Shown here piece after piece: positions 8,740 to 18,044 of a stretch of DNA of 64,000 nucleotides. The notes below the pieces were generated by a model. That model made no database searches. It was not told the origin of the DNA and saw only the letters and a program-made list of their open reading frames with translations. The DNA is taken from the NCBI RefSeq assembly GCF_001613245.1, contig NZ_BDBZ01000009.1:1-64000 (forward strand), written 5' to 3'. The position numbers and the translations under genes were made by a program. How positions within the stretch are numbered: position 1 is the stretch's first letter; every line of letters begins with the position of its first letter. This DNA comes from Nocardia speluncae NBRC 108251. Its GTDB lineage: Bacteria > Actinomycetota > Actinomycetes > Mycobacteriales > Mycobacteriaceae.

Positions 8740-8985
8740 AATTGCGGTCCTCCGTGCTCAGGTCGAGAGCCGGTGGATCACAAAACTTTCACCGCCGATT
8801 GCGCGGCGAGGAATTCACCGACTACTCGAACAGCGTTGGAAATACACCACAGCTATATGTCGGTCCTGCAAACCCGGGGAGTCATATTTCGCCGTCTGTC
8901 GCGCAGAGTTCGGAAACGACACGGACAAGTTGGCTAACGGAACGATAACGGTTCGTCTTTATCCAGCGTACGGCGTGTATCGGGG

Positions 8986-9567
8986 TTACGACGGCCGATA
9001 CCGGGCCTTGATGTGGAACCGTTCGCCCTGCGGGCCGAAAAGGCTCAGGTATTCGACGGGGTGTTCGTCGGCATTGCCGAACCAGTGGGGGAGATGGGTG
9101 TCGAATTCGGCGACCTCGCCGGGGGTGAGCACCATATCCCGGTCGCCGAGGATCAGGCGCATTTTGCCGTTGAGAACGTAGAGCCAGTGATAACCCTCAT
9201 GGGTGTGCAGGTCGGGTTCGGCCCAGGATCGGCCGGACAGGATCTGCTTATAGGCCTGCAGGCCGCCGGGTTTACGAGTGAGGGGGATCAGGGTCTGGCC
9301 GTGCCGGGTGACAGGGCGGATATTGACCCGGGGGTCGCCGGTTTCCGGTGCGGCGACCAGTTCGTCCAGCGGGACGCGATGCGCCTTGGCCAGCGGAAGC
9401 AGTAGTTCGAGGCTGGGTTTGCGCTGGCCCGATTCCAGTCGTGACAGTGTGCTCACCGGTATGCCGGTGAGCTCGGACAGTGTGGCCAGGGTGGTGCCGT
9501 TGCGTCGCCGCAGCTCACGCAGCCGCGGGCCGATCGCATCGATGACATCGCCGAACTCCGGATCCAT
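8986..9567 (-). CDS. XRE-family regulator with C-terminal cupin sensor domain
   Basis: About 193 residues. An N-terminal helix-turn-helix (LRELRRRNGTTLATLSELTGIPVSTLSRLESGQRKPSLELLLPLAKA) is joined to a cupin domain (HTHEGYHWLYVLNGKMRLILGDRDMVLTPGEVAEFDTHLPHWFGN). HTH-cupin regulators commonly sense a small molecule or metal in the cupin barrel. ATG 9567 is chosen because a -35/-10 pair ends 7 bases before it; an upstream extension to 9633 would read through that promoter. It is divergent from the methyltransferase gene at 9660, its likely target. Confidence 0.88.
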   Translation of the reverse strand: MDPEFGDVIDAIGPRLRELRRRNGTTLATLSELTGIPVSTLSRLESGQRKPSLELLLPLAKAHRVPLDELVAAPETGDPRVNIRPVTRHGQTLIPLTRKPGGLQAYKQILSGRSWAEPDLHTHEGYHWLYVLNGKMRLILGDRDMVLTPGEVAEFDTHLPHWFGNADEHPVEYLSLFGPQGERFHIKARYRPS

Positions 9568-9573
9568 GCCTCT

Positions 9574-9602
9574 ATTGCAGTTATGGCAAATATATTTGTC
9601 AA
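9574..9602 (-). promoter_or_regulatory. XRE-cupin promoter containing palindrome CAAATATATTTG
   Basis: On the minus strand, TTGACA (9602-9597) and TGCAAT (9579-9574) are 17 bp apart, with the ATG of the regulator 7 bases downstream (leaderless). The perfect 12-bp palindrome CAAATATATTTG (9587-9598) lies from the -35 into the spacer. It is the probable operator for autoregulation and for control of the divergent methyltransferase. Confidence 0.65.
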
Positions 9603-9659
9603 GACTCCGTGTTGTGCGGATGCTGGGTGTCAAGCCCCGAAGCAGATCAGGAGATACGG

Positions 9660-10271
9660 ATGGACCAGCAGTTCTGGGACGATATGTACGGCGAGACCGA
9701 GCAGAGATTCAGCGGCCTGCCCAACGACGCCCTGGTCACGGAGGTGACCGGGATGACGCCCGGCCAGGCGCTCGACCTCGGCTGTGGCGAGGGTGCCGAT
9801 GCCTACTGGCTGGCCGAGCGCGGCTGGCAAGTCACGGCGGTGGATATTTCGAAGGTGGCGATCGAACGCGCGTCGGCCGGGCATCCGGAGATCTCGTGGC
9901 GCCACGCCGACATCGCGGTCACGCCACTGCCTTCCCGTTCGTTCGATCTCGTGTCGGCACACTACTTTCCGATCGCACACGAACCCGGCCACGCCACCGT
10001 GCGTGGTCTGCTGGATTCGGTCGCGCCGGGCGGCACCCTGCTGTTCGTGACCCACGACCCGACGGAATTCCCCGCGCAGGAACAACATTCGCATGCACAG
10101 GAAGGTCATCAGCACCAGTTCGACCCCTACGCCTACTACCTGCCCGCCGATATCCTCGGCCTGCTGGACGACCAGTGGTCGGTGCAGGTGGACGAACGGC
10201 GCGACCGTAACCGCCCCGCAGCCGGCCATCAGATCAAGGACCTCGTCCTGCGGTTGCGCCGCGCGCACTGA
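9660..10271 (+). CDS. Class I SAM-dependent methyltransferase
   Basis: 203 residues with a complete Rossmann methyltransferase core: motif I ALDLGCGEGADAYWLAERGW, motif II VTAVDISKVAIERA, then WRHADIAVTPLPSRSFDLVSAHYFPI and a late APGGTLLFVTHD. Its small size and motif layout resemble TehB/thiopurine-type methyltransferases, which act on small molecules, but the substrate is not evident. A His-rich stretch (EQHSHAQEGHQHQ) near residue 142 is unusual and could bind metal. ATG 9660 has RBS AGGAGA. It is divergent from the XRE-cupin regulator and probably controlled by it. Confidence 0.88.
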   Translation: MDQQFWDDMYGETEQRFSGLPNDALVTEVTGMTPGQALDLGCGEGADAYWLAERGWQVTAVDISKVAIERASAGHPEISWRHADIAVTPLPSRSFDLVSAHYFPIAHEPGHATVRGLLDSVAPGGTLLFVTHDPTEFPAQEQHSHAQEGHQHQFDPYAYYLPADILGLLDDQWSVQVDERRDRNRPAAGHQIKDLVLRLRRAH

Positions 10272-10414
10272 GGCCGCGGCGGCCTGTGCCGGGATTCCGC
10301 CACCGCCACCCGAATCCGGACACCGCGCGTCGGTACACGCTGCGCCGAGAGCTGATTGCTATCGTCGGCGGCATCTGTGCGCAGAAACCGGAACCATGAG
10401 GTGGAGGGTTGTTC

Positions 10415-12772
10415 ATGCGGCTGTACCGGATCCACGGGTTCGCGGCCGCAGCGGCGATCACCGTCGTCGCCCTCGCCGTGATCCTGGTGATAGCGCAGGC
10501 CGCCCGGCACCCGGTCAGCCGGGACACCACACCGGCCGCCTCCCCGGCCGAGCTGGCGCAGCAGTGGACCGGCACCCACGACGGCCCACAGCCCTACCCC
10601 GGCGTACATATCGACAAAGACGTGCACATCACCATGAGCGACGGTGTAGTGCTGAAAGCCGATGTGTACCGGCCCGCCCACGCGGGTGACCGGGTGGAGA
10701 CCGAACCGCAGCCCACCATCGTCACGATGACGCCGTACTCGAAAATGATGTCCGGTCTCATCGATTCGGCGATGAACAACCCCGAGGCGCAACAGTTCAC
10801 CATGGACCTGGTGCGCCGGATCAACCTGTCCGGCACCCCGATCAGCGGTTTCGAGGATCTGCTGCACGCCCTCGACGGCGGCACCGTCGCCACGGTGCTC
10901 GGGCTCGACAGCAAACTGGTACACGCCGGCTACACCGTGGTCTCGGTGGATGTGCGCGGTACCGGCCAGTCACAGGGTCTGTGGGACACCCTCGGTGCGC
11001 GCGAACAACTCGACACCCGCGAGGTGATCGAATGGTCGGCGCAACAACCGTGGTCGAACGGGCGGGTCGCGATGAGCGGCGGCTCCTACTCCGGCATCAA
11101 TCAATTGCGTGCCGCCGAGAACGCCCCGGAACCGTTGCAGGCCATCTTCCCGGTGGAGCCCGGCAGCGATCTCATGCGCGATGTGGTGGCGCCCGGCGGC
11201 GGTGTGGGCGTGACCTTCCTGCCGCTGTGGCTGAACCAGGTGAATCAGGCCAAACTCATGCCGGATGTGCAGTCGATGCTCGACGGCACCTTCGACTGGC
11301 AATGGCTCGCCGACCGGCTGGCCGATCCCGCCACCAACTACGACCTGCTCGCCCAGGCACTGCTCACGCCGTCGCTGAACAATATGCCGCCCACGCTGGC
11401 CGCGGCACTGGACGAGAACAGCCCGTTCCGGCAGGGCATCATGGGCGATCCGTCGAGGATCACCGTCCCTACCTTCGTCTACGGCGGCTGGCACGATATT
11501 TTCGCCAACAGCGCCACCACCCTCTACAACGACATCCCGCTACCGCCCGGCCACAAACAACTCGTCGTCGGCGACACCTATCACGCCAACCCGGGGGCCG
11601 GGACCGGGCGACCCGGCGCACCACCGCGGCTGGATGTCCTGCAACGCGCGTGGTTCGACCACTGGCTCAGAGATATGGACAACGGCATCGCCGACTACGG
11701 ACCCGTGGTCGTCTGGGAACAAGGCGGCGGCTGGGTTTTTCTCGACCAGTACCCGCAACCCGGAATGGCGCATCGACGGGTGTATCTGTCGGGTGCCCCC
11801 AGCGGTACCAGCGCGGAAAGCGTGCACGACGGATCGCTGATCGGTCAGCCCGGGGACAAGGCGCAACTCACCGTGGCGCCGGGGCTCACCACATTCTGCT
11901 CGCGGGATATGGCGCAGGGGTCGGCCGGAATCGGTGCGGTGTTCGATACCTGCGCCAAGGATTCCCGGATCGCCGAACGCGGCGCACTCACCTTCACCAG
12001 CGCCGAGGTCACCGAACGGACGGTGATCTCCGGGCCGATCAACGTCCATCTCAACACGGTGCACGACGCCGCCGACGGCTACTGGAGCGTCACGGTGAAC
12101 GATGTCTCGCCCGACGGCACCTCCACCGTGCTGAGCACCGGCCAGCTCACCGCTTCCCTGCGCGCGATCGACGAAGCCCGCAGCACCCGCTTACCCAACG
12201 GTGACCTCACCGCCCCGTTCAACCCGATCACCCTGGACAGCGTGCAGCAGGTGTCGCCGGGCGAGCAGGTCGCGCTGGATATCGGCGTGATCCCGACCCA
12301 GGCCGTCCTCGAACCCGGGCACCGCCTCCGCCTCGACGTATTCGCCGCCAACGCCCCGAAGGCGCTGGCGTTCCGGCCGATGCTCAACGACACCGAACTC
12401 AAACCCCAGCATCTCGCGCTGGACCCGGCCGCTCCGAGCTTCGTCAACCTCCCCACCGACCGCCCACTGCCCGACGCCTCCGGCCGCCCGTCGGCGGTTC
12501 CGCAACCCGCGGTGGCCCCGGCCGCACCTCCGGCACCGACCCCGGGCCACCCGGGGCCCACCGTCCCGCAGCAACCGGCTGCACCGTCGGTGGAAACTTC
12601 CGGGCTCGCCGGAGTTCCGCGCGCCGAGACGCCGCAACCCCAGCAGCCCGCGGTACGGAATTCGCCCGCAGAACCGGGGGCGCAGTCGACGCAACCCGCT
12701 GTCCCACCTGCCCGGTCGCCCGAGCCGATTCCGGAATACACCTCACCGCGATCCGCGACTGCGCAGCCATAG
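10415..12772 (+). CDS. Secreted or membrane-anchored CocE/NonD-family hydrolase with Pro-rich tail
   Basis: 785 residues. An N-terminal hydrophobic segment (FAAAAAITVVALAVILVIAQAA) is a signal or anchor. The alpha/beta-hydrolase core shows VDVRGTGQSQG and the nucleophile elbow MSGGSYSGINQL (Ser near residue 223). The C-terminal X-Pro dipeptidyl-peptidase-type beta domain follows (VNDVSPDGTSTVLSTGQLTASLR, PGHRLRLDVFAAN). Family members hydrolyse esters such as cocaine or X-Pro peptides. About 90 C-terminal residues are almost pure Pro/Ala/Gln/Glu, as in cell-wall-associated proteins. ATG 10415 has GGTGGAGGG upstream. Confidence 0.88.
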   Translation: MRLYRIHGFAAAAAITVVALAVILVIAQAARHPVSRDTTPAASPAELAQQWTGTHDGPQPYPGVHIDKDVHITMSDGVVLKADVYRPAHAGDRVETEPQPTIVTMTPYSKMMSGLIDSAMNNPEAQQFTMDLVRRINLSGTPISGFEDLLHALDGGTVATVLGLDSKLVHAGYTVVSVDVRGTGQSQGLWDTLGAREQLDTREVIEWSAQQPWSNGRVAMSGGSYSGINQLRAAENAPEPLQAIFPVEPGSDLMRDVVAPGGGVGVTFLPLWLNQVNQAKLMPDVQSMLDGTFDWQWLADRLADPATNYDLLAQALLTPSLNNMPPTLAAALDENSPFRQGIMGDPSRITVPTFVYGGWHDIFANSATTLYNDIPLPPGHKQLVVGDTYHANPGAGTGRPGAPPRLDVLQRAWFDHWLRDMDNGIADYGPVVVWEQGGGWVFLDQYPQPGMAHRRVYLSGAPSGTSAESVHDGSLIGQPGDKAQLTVAPGLTTFCSRDMAQGSAGIGAVFDTCAKDSRIAERGALTFTSAEVTERTVISGPINVHLNTVHDAADGYWSVTVNDVSPDGTSTVLSTGQLTASLRAIDEARSTRLPNGDLTAPFNPITLDSVQQVSPGEQVALDIGVIPTQAVLEPGHRLRLDVFAANAPKALAFRPMLNDTELKPQHLALDPAAPSFVNLPTDRPLPDASGRPSAVPQPAVAPAAPPAPTPGHPGPTVPQQPAAPSVETSGLAGVPRAETPQPQQPAVRNSPAEPGAQSTQPAVPPARSPEPIPEYTSPRSATAQP

Positions 12773-13047
12773 CGCTGCCCGGCACCGCTTCGCGCGGCGG
12801 CGCGCGTTGTGCTCGGCCGGGACCGCGATCGGCAGGTGCTGCCATCGGCCGGGACGGATTTTCCGCGGGACAGCCACCGGCCGTCCCGCGCGCAGTCGTG
12901 CTACTACGCGGCGTTGCGGTGTCACCCGGCATCGCCGGTGCCCGGCTGTACCACCGGCGTTCGATGCCGCGGGCGGCATGATGCAGATCACTGGTCTGTA
13001 CGGCCGGTTTCCCCGCGTGCAGGCCGGTGGGTCGTAGTGTGGCGCCC

Positions 13048-14052
13048 ATGGTGTCGCAGGAGAGGTCCGAACTGGTTCGGTCGGCGGCGGAGACGAGCCT
13101 GCTCGCCGGGAGCCGGCGGTACAACCGCTTGGAGGTGGCGGAGAAGGCGGGGGTGACACCCGAGCTGGCGCGCCGGTTGTGGATATCGCTGGGTTTCCCG
13201 GCCAGCGAGGACGACAGCGCGCCGGATTACACCGATTCCGATATCGCGGCCATCCACCGGTTCCGGGAGGTCGAGGTGCTCTCCGCTGCCGGTTCCCGGC
13301 AGCAGGCCGCGACCGCCCGCACCATCGGGCAGGCCATGGCGCGACTGGCCGAATGGCAGGTCGACCTGGTGGTCGAGGAGATCGACCGGCGGGTCGCTGC
13401 GGCCGGGCCCGGCGCCGACCCCGACGAGATCACCCGCAATGCCACCGCGGAAACGGTGGAACTCATGGAGAGCCTGCTGTCCTATGCCTGGCGGCGCCAC
13501 CTGGACGCGGCGCTCATCCGGCATCTGGAGGAGACCGGGCCGACCCAGGATTCCACGCGGACGCTGGCCGTCGGGTTCGCCGATATGGTCGGCTATACCC
13601 GGCTCACCCGGCATCTGCATCCCGACGAGTTGTCCACATTGCTGGAGGCATTCGAATCCACCACCACCGCCGCGATCACCGAGAACGGTGGCTGGGTGAT
13701 CAAGAACGTCGGGGACGAGGTCATGTTCGCGGCCGAATCCCCGCTGATCGCGGCCCGGATTGCACTGGAGATCCAGGAATCCACCATGACTGTCGGTACC
13801 ACGCCGGAACTGCGGTTGGCGATTGCCTACGGGCCTGTGCTGCAGCGTTTCGGCGACCTGTACGGGTCGGTGGTGAATATGGCGGCTCGGCTCACCGGTG
13901 TCGCCCGTCCGGGCACGATCCTGGTCGATGACGGCGCGGCAGCGGAGCTGGAAGGGGATACGGAGTTCGATATCCGGCATCTGCGCAGCGTCCGGGTGCG
14001 GGATTTCAACCGGCTGCGTCCGCATCTGCTCCGGCGCAACGGCAAGCGCTGA
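13048..14052 (+). CDS. Class III adenylate cyclase with N-terminal regulatory domain (Rv1264-like layout)
   Basis: 334 residues, producing cAMP from ATP. The N-terminal part to about residue 165 is helical and lacks catalytic motifs, as in the autoinhibitory domain of mycobacterial Rv1264-type cyclases. The catalytic domain begins near RTLAVGFADMVGYTRL. All six expected residues are seen: metal Asp in FADM and in VGDEVM, adenine-specifying Lys in VIKNVGDE and Asp in GDLYGSVVN, and transition-state Asn and Arg in VNMAARLTG. It is therefore predicted active as a homodimer. TAGTGT ends 7 bases before ATG 13048, suggesting a leaderless mRNA. Confidence 0.9.
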   Translation: MVSQERSELVRSAAETSLLAGSRRYNRLEVAEKAGVTPELARRLWISLGFPASEDDSAPDYTDSDIAAIHRFREVEVLSAAGSRQQAATARTIGQAMARLAEWQVDLVVEEIDRRVAAAGPGADPDEITRNATAETVELMESLLSYAWRRHLDAALIRHLEETGPTQDSTRTLAVGFADMVGYTRLTRHLHPDELSTLLEAFESTTTAAITENGGWVIKNVGDEVMFAAESPLIAARIALEIQESTMTVGTTPELRLAIAYGPVLQRFGDLYGSVVNMAARLTGVARPGTILVDDGAAAELEGDTEFDIRHLRSVRVRDFNRLRPHLLRRNGKR

Positions 14053-14206
14053 ACATCCTGCACGGCGTCCGGATCGCATCGCCCGCCGCCGAGAGTATTA
14101 CGACCGGTTTCACCATATGGGATTCCCTCTTTCGGAAATATCGTTTTGAGTATGGTCGTCGGGGAGCCGAAAGTATCCGGCTCGTGTGTGAGTGAGGAGT
14201 TCCGGG

Positions 14207-14494
14207 ATGGCCAAGGGCTATGTCATCGTGACCGAGTCGATCAAGGACCCGGCGGGGATGGCCGAATACGGTAAGGCGGCCGCCAAGGCGATGGCCAACG
14301 GCGTGAAAGTCTTGGCGATCGATACCGAACCGCAAGTACTGGAAGGGGAGTGGCCCGCCACCCAGACCGTGGTGCTGGAGTTCGAATCCCCGGAGGCCGC
14401 CCGTGCGTGGTACGAATCCGAGGAATACCAGGCCGCGATTCCGCTGCGGCAGGCGGCGGCCGACTGCAATGCGGTGATCGTCAACGGTCTGTAG
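14207..14494 (+). CDS. DUF1330 family protein
   Basis: 95 residues (MAKGYVIVTESIKDPAGMAEYGKAA...WYESEEYQAAIPLRQAAADCNAVIVNGL) forming one ferredoxin-like alpha/beta barrel of the DUF1330 family, related in fold to ABM monooxygenases. No catalytic residue assignment is established for the family. ATG 14207 has GAGGAG upstream. It stands alone between the cyclase and the epimerase. A second, diverged DUF1330 gene lies at 55612. Confidence 0.85.
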   Translation: MAKGYVIVTESIKDPAGMAEYGKAAAKAMANGVKVLAIDTEPQVLEGEWPATQTVVLEFESPEAARAWYESEEYQAAIPLRQAAADCNAVIVNGL

Positions 14495-14623
14495 CGCCGG
14501 CGCATGGCCGGGCGCCGGTGAATCGCACCGGCATCCGGACCGGGCTCGCGCTGCGGGCCGGGGCGCCGGGACTCACCCGTCCGAACGCGGCCGTCCGGCG
14601 GAGCCGGAACCTACGCTGGTGCC

Positions 14624-15562
14624 GTGACCGTATCCGACCCCTGTCCGACCGGGCGCTCGCTTGTACTGGCAGCCGGAGGTGTCCGCGCTGAAATCGGGAC
14701 GGTGGCCGCCGTGTTGCGCGGTCTCACTGTCGACGGTATCGCGGTGACCGAACCGCTTCCCGCCGGTGCCGCCCCGCCGATGGCCTCCGGTATCGTGCTG
14801 GCGCCGTGGCCGAATCGCGTACGCGATGCGGTCTGGATGCTCGGCGGGCGCCCGCAGCAACTCGATATCACCGAGGTCGCGCGGTCGAACGCGATCCACG
14901 GTCTGCTGCGTAACACCGATTACGAAGTGCGGGCGCAGGCACCGGATTCGGTGACCCTCGGCGCGCTGATACCGCCCCAGCACGGCTGGCCGTTCCTGCT
15001 CGATACCTGGGTGCGCTACGAACTGCGCGCCGACGGGCTGGCAGTGACCCATGGGGTCGTCAATCATTCGGACCGGCCGGCGCCGTACGCGGTGGGTGCG
15101 CATCCGTATTTCCGGGTCGGCGCGGTTCCGGTCGAGGAACTGGAACTCGCCGTCGCCGCGACCACCTACTACGAGGTCGATGCCCGGATGAATCCTGTCG
15201 CGGAGCATCCCGTCGAGGGCACGCCATACGATCTGCGGGCCGGGGCCCCGCTGGCGAACCTGACGCTGGATACTCCGTTCGGCGGAGTGGTTCCGGGTGT
15301 CGCCGCCCGGCTCACCGCACCGGACGGGGCGCGGGTGGAGCTTCTCCTCGATGACGATTGGCGCTATCTCCAGGTGTTCACCGCGAAGGATTTTCCGCGA
15401 CCGGCGGGGCCCGGGCTCGCGGTGGCGCTGGAACCTATGACCGCGGCTCCGGACGCACTCAATTCGGGGGACGGTCTGCGCCACCTGGCACCGGGAGAGG
15501 CGTGGGAGGGGCGCTGGGCGGTGCGCCGGATATCCGGCGGTGGCGCGGATTCCCCTCGATGA
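14624..15562 (+). CDS. Aldose 1-epimerase family protein
   Basis: 312 residues of the GalM fold. Members interconvert the anomers of aldohexoses. Visible motifs are APWPNRVRDAVW, NAIHGLLRN with the first His, GAHPYFRVG with the catalytic-acid His, and the general-base Glu in VALEPMTAAPDAL. The start GTG 14624 lies 7 bases after TACGCT, so the mRNA is probably leaderless. There are no other galactose genes nearby, so the sugar is unknown. Confidence 0.88.
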   Translation: MTVSDPCPTGRSLVLAAGGVRAEIGTVAAVLRGLTVDGIAVTEPLPAGAAPPMASGIVLAPWPNRVRDAVWMLGGRPQQLDITEVARSNAIHGLLRNTDYEVRAQAPDSVTLGALIPPQHGWPFLLDTWVRYELRADGLAVTHGVVNHSDRPAPYAVGAHPYFRVGAVPVEELELAVAATTYYEVDARMNPVAEHPVEGTPYDLRAGAPLANLTLDTPFGGVVPGVAARLTAPDGARVELLLDDDWRYLQVFTAKDFPRPAGPGLAVALEPMTAAPDALNSGDGLRHLAPGEAWEGRWAVRRISGGGADSPR

Positions 15563-15718
15563 TCGGCAACCGCCGAACAGCCTTCCCGAACGCCCGCAGA
15601 TGGCTACCCTGTATTCGACAATCTGCCAGGGGGGCCGGCGAGTGGGTCGCCGGCCGCGGAGTATGCCCGGGGGGCTGATTTTTCAGCGGTCGTACCCGGG
15701 GGACGAAAGGGGACCGGG

Positions 15719-16267
15719 GTGAGCTATGTCGACGACTTGGGGCCGTTTCCGAACAGCCGGATCATCTCCGCGGTATTCACCCGTGCGGCCGAATTCGATC
15801 GGTCCGCCGGCGCGGAATTCGGCTGCGCCATGCTCGAATCGCTGGCCGGCCTCGTGGTGGCGCATCGTAGGATGGCCGCGGCGCGACCGGCCTGGGACGA
15901 CATCGTGCTGCCCTGGGGGCGCCCCGGAGAACCGCCGGGATCATCGGAAACCGGCTCCGATACCGACCCTTTCGCCTGTGCCTGTGATGAAGTGCAGCGC
16001 CATATGCTGTCGATAGATCTCGGAGCCCGCCGTATCCTCGGGCCACCGCGGCCCGGTTCGTTGCCACATCGCGAGGGGCTCGGCGCGGTATTCGGCCGGA
16101 CGGCGTATCTGTACACGATCAGCTTCGACCGCTTCATTCTGGACGGTTCCGAAGGGTCGAACCGCCGGCGGCTCGCTCGTGAATACGCGGCCTACGACGC
16201 GCTTGCGCGCGATTTGGTCGCGGGGCGAAAATGCCTCCCCGCCCTGTGTGATCGGCCTGCCCCGTGA
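15719..16267 (+). CDS. Hypothetical protein
   Basis: 182 residues, no family recognised. The N-terminal half is helical (SRIISAVFTRAAEFDRSAGAEFGCAMLESLAGLVVAHRRMAAA). The middle carries a short CACDEV motif, and the last 60 residues are again helical and charged. No signal peptide or membrane segment. GTG 15719 follows AAAGGGGACCGG. Codon use matches its neighbours. The 156 bp before it show no other gene. Confidence 0.6.
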   Translation: MSYVDDLGPFPNSRIISAVFTRAAEFDRSAGAEFGCAMLESLAGLVVAHRRMAAARPAWDDIVLPWGRPGEPPGSSETGSDTDPFACACDEVQRHMLSIDLGARRILGPPRPGSLPHREGLGAVFGRTAYLYTISFDRFILDGSEGSNRRRLAREYAAYDALARDLVAGRKCLPALCDRPAP

Positions 16268-16335
16268 AATCCACATCCGGGTGGTGAGGTCGCACGGCCC
16301 TCGATCGGTGCGGCCGGATGGTGCGGCGCGGACCG

Positions 16336-16827
16336 TCACACGGTATCGACCGAACGGCCGCGCATCCCCGCCCGTAGCTGTCCGAGCGAGACCAGAAACG
16401 GTTCGTGGACCGCCTGCCACTCCGGTGAACCACCCCCTGTGCCGCCGATCACCACACTGTGTGTAATCAGCAACTCCCGGATATTCCGCAGTCGTTCGTA
16501 CGCGGACCAGGCCGAGTCGCACACCGCTTTCGGCGCAACCAGTTCCAGTTCGTAGATGGCGGCGACGAGTTGATGGGACCGGAATGCCGCGGTGATATCC
16601 CCACGCGCCAGCGGCGTCGGATGATCGATCGCGAGGGCCTGCATCGCATTGTCGGTCTGGGTCAGCGCGGACAGGCAGGTGACGTAGACCTGCCGGCGCG
16701 TATCCTCGATGCGCTCGGTGCGTGCCCGTCGAGCGCGGAAAGCCTCGGCCATCATGGTGGAACCCGCTCCGAGCAGCGCACCACCCAACGTTCCGGCCAC
16801 CGCAAGCCACTCCGTTGCCACCTCCAT
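16336..16827 (-). CDS. Hypothetical membrane-anchored protein
   Basis: 163 residues. One N-terminal membrane helix (EWLAVAGTLGGALLGAGSTMMAEAF) is followed by a basic stretch (RARRARTERI) and a helical cytoplasmic part (RRQVYVTCLSALTQTDNAMQALA...WSAYERLRNIRELL). The layout matches a common actinobacterial family of small one-helix proteins of unknown function. The frame continues upstream to 17076, but ATG 16827 (MEVATEW) directly precedes the membrane helix, and the upstream extension is low-complexity. Confidence 0.6.
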   Translation of the reverse strand: MEVATEWLAVAGTLGGALLGAGSTMMAEAFRARRARTERIEDTRRQVYVTCLSALTQTDNAMQALAIDHPTPLARGDITAAFRSHQLVAAIYELELVAPKAVCDSAWSAYERLRNIRELLITHSVVIGGTGGGSPEWQAVHEPFLVSLGQLRAGMRGRSVDTV

Positions 16828-16990
16828 ACTGTAGTCGGCACAAGACCTTTCGGGAATCCTCACCACAGGCTGCGTAGACCTGTCAGGCTCGTCCGGCGGC
16901 CGCACCTCCTGAACCCCGGCCCAGGACCGGACGGCTCTATCCTCGACAGCAGCGGGTTCGGACGAGTCCGCGGGCAGGCAGGGGAACGGA

Positions 16991-17278
16991 ATGGATGTCG
17001 AGGGCGCCCGGCGGTTCGCGGGTGCAATATGGCGGCGCCCGGATCTGTCCGGGCCGGAGCGGCTGGCCGCCGTCAAAGCGGACGCACATGCCCGCGGTAA
17101 GGAGCCCTTCGACCTGGGCCGCCTGGAAGCCTTGTGCGATACCAGCCACGAGGGGCGGATGGACCCGGTGCAGTGGCGGTGGCGCCGCTTCGAACTGGTG
17201 TATTACAGCCATCCGGAAATGACGACGATCGAAGACCTGGCCGCGCACGTGATGCTCTCCCAAGGCTGGATGGGTTGA
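16991..17278 (+). CDS. Hypothetical protein
   Basis: 95 residues, acidic-basic mixed and soluble, with the aromatic cluster VQWRWRRFELVYYSHPEMTTIEDLAAHVMLSQGWMG. No family recognised. ATG 16991 follows AGGGGAACGG. It is divergent from the one-helix membrane protein gene. Confidence 0.5.
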   Translation: MDVEGARRFAGAIWRRPDLSGPERLAAVKADAHARGKEPFDLGRLEALCDTSHEGRMDPVQWRWRRFELVYYSHPEMTTIEDLAAHVMLSQGWMG

Positions 17279-17383
17279 GCTTCGCGCCCCGAGAGGGGCG
17301 CCGATCGATCAATACCGCCGGTCGTCGCGCGAATCCTGCCCTGCCGCGCCGACCGGCGGTTCGAACGCCGGCACAGTGCCCGG

Positions 17384-18028
17384 TCAGGCGGCTGTGGCGT
17401 GCCGGATGGCAATGTTGCCGTGGGTATTGCGGGCGTACACGCGCACGGGTTCCGCTTCGGGCTGCGGTCGGTCGACCGGCCCCATCCGATTGTGCACGCT
17501 GCCCTGCAGGGCGTTGACCTCCAACCGGACCGCGCTGCCGGGGCTGACCCCGATCTCGAGTTCACCCATGGACGTCTCCAGCCGCAGCTCGCCGCGGATG
17601 GCTTCGCCGATACGGATATCGCCCTTGGCGACTTTCGCGGTCACCGAATCACCGGCGCGCTCGACGGTGATATCGCCGGCGGCTATTTCGAGGTCGCACC
17701 GCCCGAGTTCGCCGGTCGCCGCGATCCGGCCGACTCCGGCAGTGCTTTTCAACCGGGAACCGGCCGGCACTTCGATGGTCACCACGATCGTCGGATTACC
17801 GCCGAACGGGGTGTGGGTGCGCCAGTCCTTCGCCGCCGTCACGGTCAGGACGCCGGCGGTGAAATCGACCCGGGTCCGCTCGGCTGCGCGGATATCGGCC
17901 TTCTTGGATTCGTCGGCCGGCCGGATATCGACAGCGGTGTCGGTGCGGTCGGTGGCGTGCACGATGACATCGGCGGACAGCACCTCGACGGTGACGGCGA
18001 TCGGGTCCGGGGTCTGGAAGGTGGGCAT
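17384..18028 (-). CDS. DUF4097-type beta-strand-repeat protein
   Basis: 214 residues made of repeating short beta strands (AVTVEVLSADVIVHATD, VDFTAGVLTVTAAK, GDITVERAGDSVTAKVAKGDIRIGEAIRGELRLETSMGELEIGVSPG), typical of DUF4097 putative adhesin/polymer-like folds; function unknown. ATG 18028 has GGAGGAG upstream. It begins 16 bp after the P450 stop, so it is the third gene of the ferredoxin-P450-DUF4097 operon. The frame upstream of 18028 is an artefact of overlap with the P450 gene. Confidence 0.8.
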   Translation of the reverse strand: MPTFQTPDPIAVTVEVLSADVIVHATDRTDTAVDIRPADESKKADIRAAERTRVDFTAGVLTVTAAKDWRTHTPFGGNPTIVVTIEVPAGSRLKSTAGVGRIAATGELGRCDLEIAAGDITVERAGDSVTAKVAKGDIRIGEAIRGELRLETSMGELEIGVSPGSAVRLEVNALQGSVHNRMGPVDRPQPEAEPVRVYARNTHGNIAIRHATAA

Positions 18029-18044
18029 TGCGGTACTCCTCCGA

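Noticed and set aside
12079..12741. Long minus-strand frame of 220 codons over the CocE gene
   Set aside because: It is antisense to the Pro-rich tail; its Gly/Ala/Cys-rich product is a codon-bias shadow with no RBS or family.
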